NCBI GenBank assembly: GCA_947588855.1
Contig: CANQBN010000002.1
Coordinates: forward strand, 1-42,778
Direction of reading: 5' to 3'
Origin: an uncultured Lachnospiraceae bacterium
GTDB taxonomy: Bacteria; Bacillota; Clostridia; Lachnospirales; Lachnospiraceae
DNA length: 42,778 nt
In this document: in pieces, positions 17,229-25,412 of the stretch
Position numbering within the stretch: the first letter of the stretch is position 1
Layout of the letters: every line of letters begins with the position of its first letter
The notes under the pieces: generated by a model
What the model was told of the DNA's origin: nothing
The model's input: only the letters and a program-made list of their open reading frames with translations
The model's database searches: none
Program-made: the position numbers and the translations under genes

Positions 17229-19223
17229 TTAACTCACGAATTTTAGATATTTAGTTAATAACTCGCTCTGTATCACCAGATTGTCTAAAAGTACATTCAT
17301 ACTCCGTCTCTGAACGTCCGGCGGTTTTATGGTATCAGCGCTGTCTGACTCCTCCCATGACCAATCGACCCATCCGGATAAATCTATATCCCAATCCTGC
17401 AGGTACTGACCTATCTCGTATAAACTCTCAGTAAATGTGATAAGATCGCCCACCGTTTTCTGTTTCAAAATCGGCGTTAAGAATTCTTTCATCCGGTACG
17501 TCAACCGTTCAAGATCCCGCATGCAATCCTGCTCCATCACGCTCAGTATCGGAAGATAACAGGAATAACGCTGCGGCAGAATAAAAAGGGATTGTTCTCC
17601 GGCCCTGCACATATTACTGTATCCTTCATAATCGCTCGATTCATTATAAGATACTACCGTGGCTGCTGCCCCTATATCCATATAACGCAAGAGCACCGAT
17701 ACTACACAACTCAAAATCTGTTTATTGGGAATCGTCTGCGTCATTCCTTCACTATAGTTATGGCTCACCTGATACAGAATATCAGATAATGGTTTATTCG
17801 CAATTCCTCGACCTGACAGAAATTCCCGCCCCGTACGCTGTCTGAACGCATGGTATTCTGCCTGCTGCCCATATTTTGATAATACATCACCGACTGTATT
17901 CTCTATTGGGACAATCCATTCATTTGACTCTTTTGACTTCTCAGTATCATCAATATTCTGGATATGGCAAAGCGGCTCTGCATCATATGTTAATTCCAGC
18001 AACGCTTTGTTCATCTGCTCTAGAGCCATCCAAGGAGTCGTTCGTTCCACAATGCGATCATAAAAAAGAGCTGCAACATCATTATTCAAACTTCGGAAGG
18101 ACATTCTTATCTTTTCATAATCGATGCCTTTCTCCCACCCGGGAATCTTACAATCTTGCATCAATAGTAATAATAGATTCTGACTAAATATCAACGACAA
18201 TGCTTCCATCCAAGCCGGAGAATCTGCCTGCCAATAACGCAAAACATTATCCAAAGCCACTTGCATTTCTAAATCGAAGTTCTTAAAAAGTTTTGAACAT
18301 AACATCTGATATAAACTACCCTTTTGCGCTCTAATATCAGAAAAAATGACAAACGGAACGATCAGCTTTGTACCATCCATCTCGCTCGGAACAACCCGCA
18401 ATGTATAGATGGCCTTAACGGCGCCATCCTCATTTGTCAACGGATATATCCAGGCTTTCTCCAAAAATCTCTTGCGCCATGAAAAAGCAGTGAACAAAGA
18501 ATCCGCTCTTTCACTCAGATGTCGATATATCTTTTTAGCATCGTTGTCCGCAAATGCACGCATCTGCAGAGTCGGTACAAAACTGGTATTCGCAACTACA
18601 CCACCGGCTATTGCCTGGGATACCCCCGACGAAAACTGATGCCATTTACGAATTGGACGGATTTTCTCGGATCTCAGATTTCTCTGATATATACCATACA
18701 AAAGCAATTGCTTGTTATTCTGCAAAATCACCCGGATGTGTACCGCGTTGAGTACATCCGTTTCAAGACGCGTCCGGTCAACATCATCGCCTTCTTCGCA
18801 TAAGAAACGGTAAATTCTTTCCACAAGTTCCGAAATCAACTGATTAAGAGTTCTTCCATGAATCAATAACTCATCCACAATCAGGATTTCAGGAACAGTA
18901 TGCGACTCGCGATAAATTTCCGCAATCTCGCGCGCGTTCGACAGCAAAGCCCCGTCTGAGAAAAATGAACTCTCCAAAGAATCTCTATGCCAATCATCAT
19001 CTGCACACATATAAAACATATACATCAGGTTCATGCAGCGCCGAGCAAGAAAAACCTTATATGGTGCGCTTGATCCCCATACTGATTCAAAGAAATTTTT
19101 ACACAACAAAAATAAATCTTCACCGAGCATTCGACGAAGATAGTCTTTTACTCTCTGTTCAATATTTCCTTTGTTGCCGCCGTCCGCTTCAGAGAGTTCT
19201 TTTATAACCTCCAACGACGCCAT
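17229..19223 (-). CDS. Large protein with phosphoribosyltransferase-like motif, partner of rdrA/rdrB
   Basis: A 664-residue soluble protein. ATG at 19223 with AGGAGG five bases upstream. The one motif I can read is EILIVDELLIHGRTLNQLI at about 112-130: two hydrophobic residues, D-E, four residues, then G-R-T. It matches the PRPP-binding loop of phosphoribosyltransferases (D[DE]xxxxGxT). The preceding KVFLARRCMNLMYMF strand could be the first strand of that fold. The remaining 500 residues contain no motif I recognise and are helix-rich, with a Trp/Asp-rich tail (DWDIDLSGWVDWSWEE). PRTase-like domains occur in bacterial conflict systems. Here the gene has its own promoter and is 18 bases upstream of the rdrA region, suggesting a regulator, sensor or nucleotide-handling partner of RADAR. 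I do not recall it as a standard RADAR component. Confidence 0.7.
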   Translation of the reverse strand: MASLEVIKELSEADGGNKGNIEQRVKDYLRRMLGEDLFLLCKNFFESVWGSSAPYKVFLARRCMNLMYMFYMCADDDWHRDSLESSFFSDGALLSNAREIAEIYRESHTVPEILIVDELLIHGRTLNQLISELVERIYRFLCEEGDDVDRTRLETDVLNAVHIRVILQNNKQLLLYGIYQRNLRSEKIRPIRKWHQFSSGVSQAIAGGVVANTSFVPTLQMRAFADNDAKKIYRHLSERADSLFTAFSWRKRFLEKAWIYPLTNEDGAVKAIYTLRVVPSEMDGTKLIVPFVIFSDIRAQKGSLYQMLCSKLFKNFDLEMQVALDNVLRYWQADSPAWMEALSLIFSQNLLLLLMQDCKIPGWEKGIDYEKIRMSFRSLNNDVAALFYDRIVERTTPWMALEQMNKALLELTYDAEPLCHIQNIDDTEKSKESNEWIVPIENTVGDVLSKYGQQAEYHAFRQRTGREFLSGRGIANKPLSDILYQVSHNYSEGMTQTIPNKQILSCVVSVLLRYMDIGAAATVVSYNESSDYEGYSNMCRAGEQSLFILPQRYSCYLPILSVMEQDCMRDLERLTYRMKEFLTPILKQKTVGDLITFTESLYEIGQYLQDWDIDLSGWVDWSWEESDSADTIKPPDVQRRSMNVLLDNLVIQSELLTKYLKFVS

Positions 19224-19238
19224 AATATCCTCCTGACT

Positions 19239-19262
19239 GCTAGCTGTTCGTCAAGAACTAGC
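19239..19262 (-). promoter_or_regulatory. 5' UTR inverted repeat ahead of the PRTase-like gene
   Basis: Minus strand GCTAGTTC, loop TTGAC, GAACAGCTAGC: outer five pairs and an inner GTTC/GAAC with a two-base bulge. Given the predicted -10 at 19271-19276, it would occupy the first ~25 transcribed bases. It could be an operator for a repressor or a 5' stabilising hairpin. Confidence 0.45.
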
Positions 19263-19270
19263 ATATGTAT

Positions 19271-19299
19271 ATCCTAGCACAGAAATGCACAAAAGTAAA
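19271..19299 (-). promoter_or_regulatory. Predicted sigma-70-type promoter for the RADAR operon
   Basis: On the minus strand, TTTACT (19299-19294), a 17-base spacer and TAGGAT (19276-19271); each hexamer matches four of six consensus bases. It lies 48 bases before the start codon, within the only sizeable gap of the five-gene block. Together with an upstream terminator-like stem at 19308-19323 it suggests that the PRTase-like, rdrA and rdrB genes form their own transcription unit. Confidence 0.5.
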
Positions 19300-19304
19300 G
19301 CCTG

Positions 19305-19323
19305 AAAAGCAAAAGTTTTTGCT
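19305..19323 (-). terminator. Possible weak terminator after the ParB-like gene
   Basis: Minus strand AGCAAAAACTTTTGCT followed by TTT. The six-pair stem is mostly A-T with a four-base loop. It is 27 bases past the stop of the ParB-like gene and just before the predicted promoter. Weak alone; position is the best support. Confidence 0.35.
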
Positions 19324-19349
19324 AAAAATGCATTGTTTTGTCATTTTTT

Positions 19350-20879
19350 CTATGTAATAAAGAAATTGATCAATGCCAGCAACCCCTTCCGCGGCAATTC
19401 AATCAGTGTAGTGGCATCCAATTGGAACTCTGCAGGTCTGTGTATTACCCAATTCAATGGATCAATATTGTCTCCATAATTTCCAAATAGTGCCATGAAA
19501 TATTGCCTCATATAGGTATCAGTAATGTAATTATGGAGATTCTGCTTGTATTTATCAATAATCTTACTCAGTTTGGTTAAATTCTTGATATCCTCCCATA
19601 TCAGTTTATCCTGCCCCTGAATATAATGCTTTTTGGAATAGTACTTGATCGCCTGCTCAATGATGGCACGTACAAGAGACGAGGCCGCGATCGGGCATGC
19701 CACAACAAGCTTTCTATCAGAGAACAACTGGAGCTCCCTGCATACAGCAGCAACGCCATGGGTATCTGCATCATTCGGGTTCAGCTCACCATATTGAAGC
19801 CCCTGGAAGAAATACGGCAGGTTCCTGTTCCCCCCGGAACCAGCGCCGGCAGCCGCACTTCCCGTACTACCGGCAGATTCGCTTCCCGAGCCGTTGGAAT
19901 TTCCACTTCCTGCAGCACCATGGTCATTCTGGTCTGACGCATTCGTCCCGCCGTTTGCTCCAGAATCAGCAGCCGTCGAGGCTCCCTCATCACTATTCTC
20001 TGCATCACCTGCTTCCGCTGTTTCTGCTGTTTCATCCTGCTGCGTTTGAGCTTCCGCATCTTTCTTTCCAGCCTTATCCGCACAGTTCTGCATATAATCC
20101 CGGAGCCACGGCAATAACTTGTCTTCGATCATCCGTGCCTTATTAAAAAGCCGGGTTACCGCAATACCAGAAGCATTCGCCTCTGCTGCGATCCATTGGG
20201 AAGCATCTATGATTAATTGCATTTTTTCTCTTGTAAAAGTCGACTCATCGGAGACATCCAGGCCGATCATGTTCTTTACTTCGCGGTTGTTAAATATCCG
20301 CTGGATCGTTGTAAATGGCAAAACCAGTGTAATATCAAACCCTTCAAAATACTTCTTGATATAGAAACTCACCAAATAAGAAAGACTTTTCTTATTGCCC
20401 TGGCGGACTATGAAAGCCTCCTTCTCGCGCGGGGTCCACTGCTTCGTGCCTCTTCCTTTATCTTCTCCGGAATGCACTCTCTCCATGATCAAAAAAGCTT
20501 CCTGCTCATCCGTTACATAGCAGTTGACCGTATCCGGGATTCCCCCCTCCTGAGCGATTCTTCTGGCTCTGTCGAGCGTCGCCCTGTCAAGGAATCCAAA
20601 TGAATCGATATCCAATAACATTTTGATGGCCGCTATTCTCCTGTTGCCTTCGTACACTACATATTTCTGCTCATCTTCAGAATATACCGCCACAATCTGC
20701 TGATTGCCGAGCAGTCCGTTTTTCTGTATATCTTCAGCCAGATTGAGCATGTACTGGTTCCCAACGGCGGCAAACAGTTTCTTTAACGTGTCCTCCTCAT
20801 CGCTGCCAATGGCGTGGCGGGGATTCTCATAATAATTAAGCAGTTTACCAACCTTTATCTCCCGTATTGTCCCGCGCAT
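19350..20879 (-). CDS. ParB/sulfiredoxin-fold protein with low-complexity linker
   Basis: A 509-residue protein. Residues about 5-105 are a ParB/Srx-like domain: IKVGKLLNYYENPRH, a GLLGNQQIVAVYSEDEQ strand pair and VVYEGNRRIAAIKMLLD, the GxRRxxA nucleotide-binding box. Residues about 105-270 are helical (IQRIFNNREVKN). About 270-350 is an Ala/Glu/Thr then Gly/Ser/Asn-rich linker typical of a flexible tether. The C-terminal 155 residues are a folded domain of unknown family (SLVRAIIEQAIKYYSKKH). It is not a chromosome-partition ParB: there is no parA next to it. Start ATG at 20879 with GGGGAG five bases upstream, ten bases after the methylase stop, so the two are cotranscribed. ParB-fold proteins often pair with methylases in phages and defence islands. 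Likely DNA-binding or nuclease-like; activity unknown. Confidence 0.72.
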   Translation of the reverse strand: MRGTIREIKVGKLLNYYENPRHAIGSDEEDTLKKLFAAVGNQYMLNLAEDIQKNGLLGNQQIVAVYSEDEQKYVVYEGNRRIAAIKMLLDIDSFGFLDRATLDRARRIAQEGGIPDTVNCYVTDEQEAFLIMERVHSGEDKGRGTKQWTPREKEAFIVRQGNKKSLSYLVSFYIKKYFEGFDITLVLPFTTIQRIFNNREVKNMIGLDVSDESTFTREKMQLIIDASQWIAAEANASGIAVTRLFNKARMIEDKLLPWLRDYMQNCADKAGKKDAEAQTQQDETAETAEAGDAENSDEGASTAADSGANGGTNASDQNDHGAAGSGNSNGSGSESAGSTGSAAAGAGSGGNRNLPYFFQGLQYGELNPNDADTHGVAAVCRELQLFSDRKLVVACPIAASSLVRAIIEQAIKYYSKKHYIQGQDKLIWEDIKNLTKLSKIIDKYKQNLHNYITDTYMRQYFMALFGNYGDNIDPLNWVIHRPAEFQLDATTLIELPRKGLLALINFFIT

Positions 20880-20889
20880 CTTTCTCCCC

Positions 20890-21750
20890 TCACTTCACAA
20901 GTATATTGATAAGATTACTTTCATTTGCAGGCCTTTGTACGTTTCTGGCAAAGAACATCACTTCGCTCCCGGAACGTTTCTCCTGTAGCGAATACTGCAG
21001 TTCAAATTCAAGGTTCGGCGATTTCGCATACATCGCTTTGACCGCGTTTACATTATCGTATGTAACAATCCACTTCCGGTTCTTCAGGCGGCGCGTTATC
21101 ATATTGGCCAGATTTACATGGTCGCCATGGGAATAGAAGTTCGTGTACAGCCCCGGACCCTTTCCATAATACGGAGGATCAAAAAAAATAAAGGCATTCC
21201 TTTTTCTCAGAATTACCTCTTCGATGAAATCAAGCGCTTCCAAATTATAAAGTCCGATATGCTCTCTGTACTCCGCGATCTTCTCAATCCGGAAGATAAG
21301 CCGCATTTTATTAAAACGGCAATCGATCGGATAATCCCCGGTCTGACCTGCGCCCCCGATCGGCCCGGCCTTGTCAATAATGCCCGATCTGTTTGTACGA
21401 TTAAGAAAGAATGTGGAAAATCCGATCTCTAAAACCGAATGTTCATTCAAATTGTCCCTGACCGCTTTCTGCCGCTCCCATTCATCCATAGTGACATCCG
21501 TGTCCCATATCATCTGCACAAACTCATTCGTCTGATGGATGACGCTATTCCAAAAACAGAATATGGTATAGTCATAATCATTGATAACGATGTCTTTCAC
21601 TATACCCTTAAACAGCAGTTCCAGAGCGACCGCCGCACCACCGCAAAACGGCTCGATATAAGTATTGCAGTCATTTTCTCTTATTAGTTCTGCTACATAT
21701 TCATAAAGCTTGTACTTACCGCCCGGGTATCGTAGCGGAGAGGGGTTCAT
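20890..21750 (-). CDS. D12-class (Dam-like) DNA adenine-N6 methyltransferase
   Basis: A 286-residue enzyme of the usual Dam/D12 length. It opens SPLRYPGGKYKLYEYV, the family's RYPGGK motif. YIEPFCGGAAVALELL (about 31-46) is the SAM-binding FxGxG motif, and FIFFDPPYYGKG carries the catalytic DPPY. NRTNRSGI and the central basic part would contact DNA. The ATG at 21750 has AAGGAA six bases upstream. No restriction enzyme with a recognisable nuclease motif is adjacent; the partner is the ParB-like protein ten bases downstream. It stands at the upstream border of the five-gene defence block, 51 bases after the acyltransferase gene. It may protect against a nuclease, mark self DNA for this cassette, or be an orphan. 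Target site cannot be inferred. Confidence 0.92.
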   Translation of the reverse strand: MNPSPLRYPGGKYKLYEYVAELIRENDCNTYIEPFCGGAAVALELLFKGIVKDIVINDYDYTIFCFWNSVIHQTNEFVQMIWDTDVTMDEWERQKAVRDNLNEHSVLEIGFSTFFLNRTNRSGIIDKAGPIGGAGQTGDYPIDCRFNKMRLIFRIEKIAEYREHIGLYNLEALDFIEEVILRKRNAFIFFDPPYYGKGPGLYTNFYSHGDHVNLANMITRRLKNRKWIVTYDNVNAVKAMYAKSPNLEFELQYSLQEKRSGSEVMFFARNVQRPANESNLINILVK

Positions 21751-21801
21751 CGGAGTTTCCTTCTTTCCATTCTCATCTTTCTGTGTAACCTTGATCAGGA
21801 A

Positions 21802-22881
21802 TCAGCTCTTCCTTGTTAGCTTCTTTTTAATGCACTTTTTCACAACACTGCTTAATAATAATCTCAGTTTCTCTTCAAAACAGAAATGAGAAATAGAGCC
21901 TATAATTAAAACAATAACTATCCAAAATATAAAAAACATTCGTGAGTACAAGCGAAGACCTGGAAACCAACCAGATTTCCATATTAGTACAAACAAAATT
22001 AACAGAGGATAATGCCACAAAAACATATCATATGATATTTTGCCTAGAAACTGAAATATGGGATTCCGCAGTATTTTTGCTATCCAACAATTATTTAAAA
22101 ATAGAATCAATAATAATGGCCAAAATACTATAGCATACAAAAGAACCTCATTCCCTATAATGGTTGCGCCAAATATTACCATTAGCACGGACATTAAAAA
22201 CAAAGTCCCAAAAATCACATATAAATTCACTTGATACATGGAATTAAAACGGAAAAGCAAAACCCCCATAAAAAAACCTACCATTCCTCTGCCAACAGTA
22301 TAATTAATTAAAGGATATTGGCAATTTAGACAGACAATACAACCCCCAAGCAGTATACCTATCATAACTGTAATGCTGCTCTTTAAATGGCGCTGTCCTC
22401 CAAAATATAATATATACATTAATACTAGTATTCCCACATACCACGCTGGTCCATTGAAGGTAAGTTCAGAAAAACCCGCATTTTGTAGCCCAAATATATG
22501 CAAAACCAATCCCCATAACGATATAGGGTAACAACAAAAAGTTCGCTCATATGAATAGTATACTAATTGCAAGCCGCCTACAACTAAAGTAGTTAATAAA
22601 TATAATGGATATAACCTCCTAAGTCTTCCTATAATGAAATCTCTAAATGTTATTTCTGATACCCTTTTACCATATGAATGCTCTATTACAAATCCTGATA
22701 ATATAAAAAAGAAATCTACACACAAATATCCATACTGGTAGACTATGGCCAGCACATGATTAAATGGATAAGGATTTCCCTCCAAAAAAGGAGAAAAGTG
22801 TCCATAATGGTAAATCACAATAACTAATGCCAATATCCCCCTAATTCCATCTATTTCTCGGATTCTACCCCCCCGAGACAA
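21802..22881 (-). CDS. Acyltransferase family 3 (OafA/YrhL-type) membrane protein
   Basis: A 359-residue integral membrane protein with about ten helices. It begins RIREIDGIRGILALVIVIYHYGHF, where the conserved basic/aromatic start and the H of YHYGH are the family's catalytic signature. FFFILSGFVIEHSYGKR and IGRLRRLYPLYLL are equally typical (family: FFxLSGFL, RRLxRIxP). Such proteins move acetyl or other acyl groups across the membrane onto O- or capsular polysaccharide. No SGNH domain is fused at the C-terminus. The gene lies 28 bases after the sulfatase-like gene and is distinctly AT-rich, as is that neighbour, suggesting a block of separate origin inside the cluster. Likely acetylates the exported glycan. 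Confidence 0.88.
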   Translation of the reverse strand: MSRGGRIREIDGIRGILALVIVIYHYGHFSPFLEGNPYPFNHVLAIVYQYGYLCVDFFFILSGFVIEHSYGKRVSEITFRDFIIGRLRRLYPLYLLTTLVVGGLQLVYYSYERTFCCYPISLWGLVLHIFGLQNAGFSELTFNGPAWYVGILVLMYILYFGGQRHLKSSITVMIGILLGGCIVCLNCQYPLINYTVGRGMVGFFMGVLLFRFNSMYQVNLYVIFGTLFLMSVLMVIFGATIIGNEVLLYAIVFWPLLLILFLNNCWIAKILRNPIFQFLGKISYDMFLWHYPLLILFVLIWKSGWFPGLRLYSRMFFIFWIVIVLIIGSISHFCFEEKLRLLLSSVVKKCIKKKLTRKS

Positions 22882-22909
22882 TCGCCTGCTTTCATGTCAC
22901 CCTCCAATA

Positions 22910-25378
22910 TTATTCAACGAATGGACTTGCAGAAAATTCCAAACTTTCAAATCCCAGCCCAAGTGTTCGAGTGTCTTCACTCCATCCCAATTCTTTTGGA
23001 GAAATTGCAGATGGAATCTGAAATTTCACTTCTACATTTCCATTAACTAGTTCTTTGGGAATCTTAAATGTAATGATTTCCTTTCGATCTGTAATCTCTT
23101 TGTCATACAATATTTGATCCTGACAAGACACAATCAAATGTTGCGGTCCTCTACTAATTGTATAGCAAGACAGTTTGACATAAATATCCTTCGTTTCATC
23201 TGCATGAAACGCCATAACTGGAGTTTTTCCAACTGTCCATGTATGTTCATTTTCTGCAAATGACAGTCCTTGTAAAAAATATGTATTTGCTCTTGCACTG
23301 CCCTTTTTGAAGGACAACTCTTCGCCATAAACGATCTGAGAATACGACATAGGCTCTTTAGAAAATGTCAATTCCCGCAAAGCATAAATATTATGATGCT
23401 CATTATCCCCTGTTACTGTATTCGAGTCCCTCACATATTGAAAATGAATTTCCACTGTACCATCAGCTGCCTGTATCAATTCTTTAGGAATCATAAAATA
23501 AGCTTTGCCCTTTCCTTGAATTGCATCATTACTATATAGCACCTGATCATCCATTCTGATTTCAAGGAACTGTTCTCCAGAAACACTGGATGCCCATTCC
23601 AGACAAGCATAAATATTATCTCGTTCTGTTGTTTCACAACGCAAAATCCCCTCTGCGCCATCACTCCAAGTATATTCGCTGCCTATCCATCCCAGGCCTT
23701 GTATGAATAAATCATTCGCCGTTTTTTCATCATAAAAAACATATTTCTTATCTAATTTCAATTTTGGTATTTCAGAGGAGAAAAAGCGTCCCGTAGCAAT
23801 TATTTGAGCGGTGTCATTTACATTTCCTAGAATTTCATATTCTTTCATAGTCGGCATATAATCCGCACTCCACTTATCATTCCATTCATAATACAAGAAT
23901 CGTCGTTCTGGCATTGGATCAATATTAACAAGATTACTACCTTCTACCCATTCAGACAATAAATCCTGTATCCCTGCATAAGAAAACGCAGTAGAATCTG
24001 TTGATAAAAAATCTCCTGTTTTTCCAGCTTCCTTTATCATAAAAAGCGGGCAATGACAGTATTTTGATTGTACTCCATGATCGGCTAAAACTATAATACA
24101 ACTATTATTATAAACGCCTTTTTCTTTCAATTCTTCAAAAAATAAATTCACCATATTACATACACCAATATACTGTTGCTCCAACGTCCCTCCGCTCAAT
24201 GCGTTCATATTCTCATCCATGTCATACGGTGCATGTACTCCATGTAAATGAATAAATTTAAAATCTCTTTTATCATCAACGGATAGCCCTTTATTTGATA
24301 ATGCTTCTAGGAAATCCAAATTAGAGCCACTAAATAATTCACCCTCTATACTTCCCTTCGTTAAATTAAAATCATCCGAATAAACCCAAAACCATTGTTT
24401 TATCTGTTGTGGAACAAATTTAAACCAGCTTGCCTGAAATAAAAGCAATCCCAACTCAGGATAAGATGTAACAGTTGGCATATTGAATACCCCATTTACA
24501 CTATCTTTCATTGTATCATCATGTAAAAAAGTCTCATTAGTATAGATGCCATACTGATATTTATTCTTTTTTAGCAGATTAAACAATTCTGTCTCATCAT
24601 AAGCCCGATCTATATAATCTCTGTACGGCTCCTGGTTTTCATAAGGTATCCCAGTTAATATATATGGTATGGATGCTTTGGTAGATGGATACATCCCAGA
24701 AGTATTATCATAATATGTAAAGTCTTTGAATATATTACTAATCTCTGGATTGTTCTCTAATATTTCTGTAAACACAGTACTATCTGCTGCATCCAATAAC
24801 AGCACAATAATATTTCTATCTGATGAATAGTTCATCAAACCTTCTGATGACGCGTCATATAGCTGCACATCCTTAGCGGGCTTATTATATATTAAAAACG
24901 CCAATCCAACCGACTGCATTGCAACAAGAACAAGACTTAAATATATAAGTACTTTACTCTTATACTCTTTTAATTTTCGCATTAGAATCACGACTATCAG
25001 AATCACAAGTATCCATGTAATAATACTAATGTAGCCCCTAATCGCATAATTCTTCCATATGATTTCCTTGCCGTCCAGGACACCATAGTTATTATTCAAA
25101 TAATTGCCCTGAACATAAAAAGCAACAGTAAATGCAAAAACTGCCGTTGTAAATCCGTTATAAATTCTGCTCGGCAATACATAGCCTATAAAAGCCATGA
25201 TACATATACACGTTATACTCATTACCAAGATAATGGGCAAAATTGTTCTAAAAGTAAACCAAAACTCATTAACATTTGTCAAATACAGCTCACATGGAGG
25301 ATAAACAAAACAAGTAAATGAAGCTAATAGTGCAACAAATATTATCTCTTTTCGGTTCGATAAATGTCCTTTATTCAT
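22910..25378 (-). CDS. Membrane sulfatase/LTA-synthase-fold protein with duplicated beta-sandwich domain
   Basis: An 822-residue protein. Five membrane helices (about 11-33, 43-68, 75-92, 114-133, 143-164) precede an alkaline-phosphatase-superfamily domain: NIIVLLLDAADS (189-200), MYPSTKASIPYILTG (229-243, T233 the likely nucleophile), HLHGVHAPYD (378-386) and VLADHGVQ (430-437, metal ligands). This resembles phosphoglycerol or phosphoethanolamine transferases such as LTA synthase and YejM-like proteins. After it come two copies of a beta-sandwich repeat, about 561-673 and 703-816, each with GLGWIG/GLSFAE...TWS/TWT, an IPKEL motif and a LRELTFS/FESLEFS close. The same domain occurs once in the protein at 30676. 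It likely modifies the outside glycan with a phosphorylated group. AT-rich relative to the GDP-fucose genes. Confidence 0.82.
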   Translation of the reverse strand: MNKGHLSNRKEIIFVALLASFTCFVYPPCELYLTNVNEFWFTFRTILPIILVMSITCICIMAFIGYVLPSRIYNGFTTAVFAFTVAFYVQGNYLNNNYGVLDGKEIIWKNYAIRGYISIITWILVILIVVILMRKLKEYKSKVLIYLSLVLVAMQSVGLAFLIYNKPAKDVQLYDASSEGLMNYSSDRNIIVLLLDAADSTVFTEILENNPEISNIFKDFTYYDNTSGMYPSTKASIPYILTGIPYENQEPYRDYIDRAYDETELFNLLKKNKYQYGIYTNETFLHDDTMKDSVNGVFNMPTVTSYPELGLLLFQASWFKFVPQQIKQWFWVYSDDFNLTKGSIEGELFSGSNLDFLEALSNKGLSVDDKRDFKFIHLHGVHAPYDMDENMNALSGGTLEQQYIGVCNMVNLFFEELKEKGVYNNSCIIVLADHGVQSKYCHCPLFMIKEAGKTGDFLSTDSTAFSYAGIQDLLSEWVEGSNLVNIDPMPERRFLYYEWNDKWSADYMPTMKEYEILGNVNDTAQIIATGRFFSSEIPKLKLDKKYVFYDEKTANDLFIQGLGWIGSEYTWSDGAEGILRCETTERDNIYACLEWASSVSGEQFLEIRMDDQVLYSNDAIQGKGKAYFMIPKELIQAADGTVEIHFQYVRDSNTVTGDNEHHNIYALRELTFSKEPMSYSQIVYGEELSFKKGSARANTYFLQGLSFAENEHTWTVGKTPVMAFHADETKDIYVKLSCYTISRGPQHLIVSCQDQILYDKEITDRKEIITFKIPKELVNGNVEVKFQIPSAISPKELGWSEDTRTLGLGFESLEFSASPFVE

Positions 25379-25412
25379 GCTTACTCCTTTCTATCCTGTC
25401 TTTTCCATTAAC

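Noticed and set aside
19350-20879. Chromosome or plasmid partition ParB
   Set aside because: No ParA is adjacent, parS-like repeats were not seen, and the C-terminal half differs from partition proteins.
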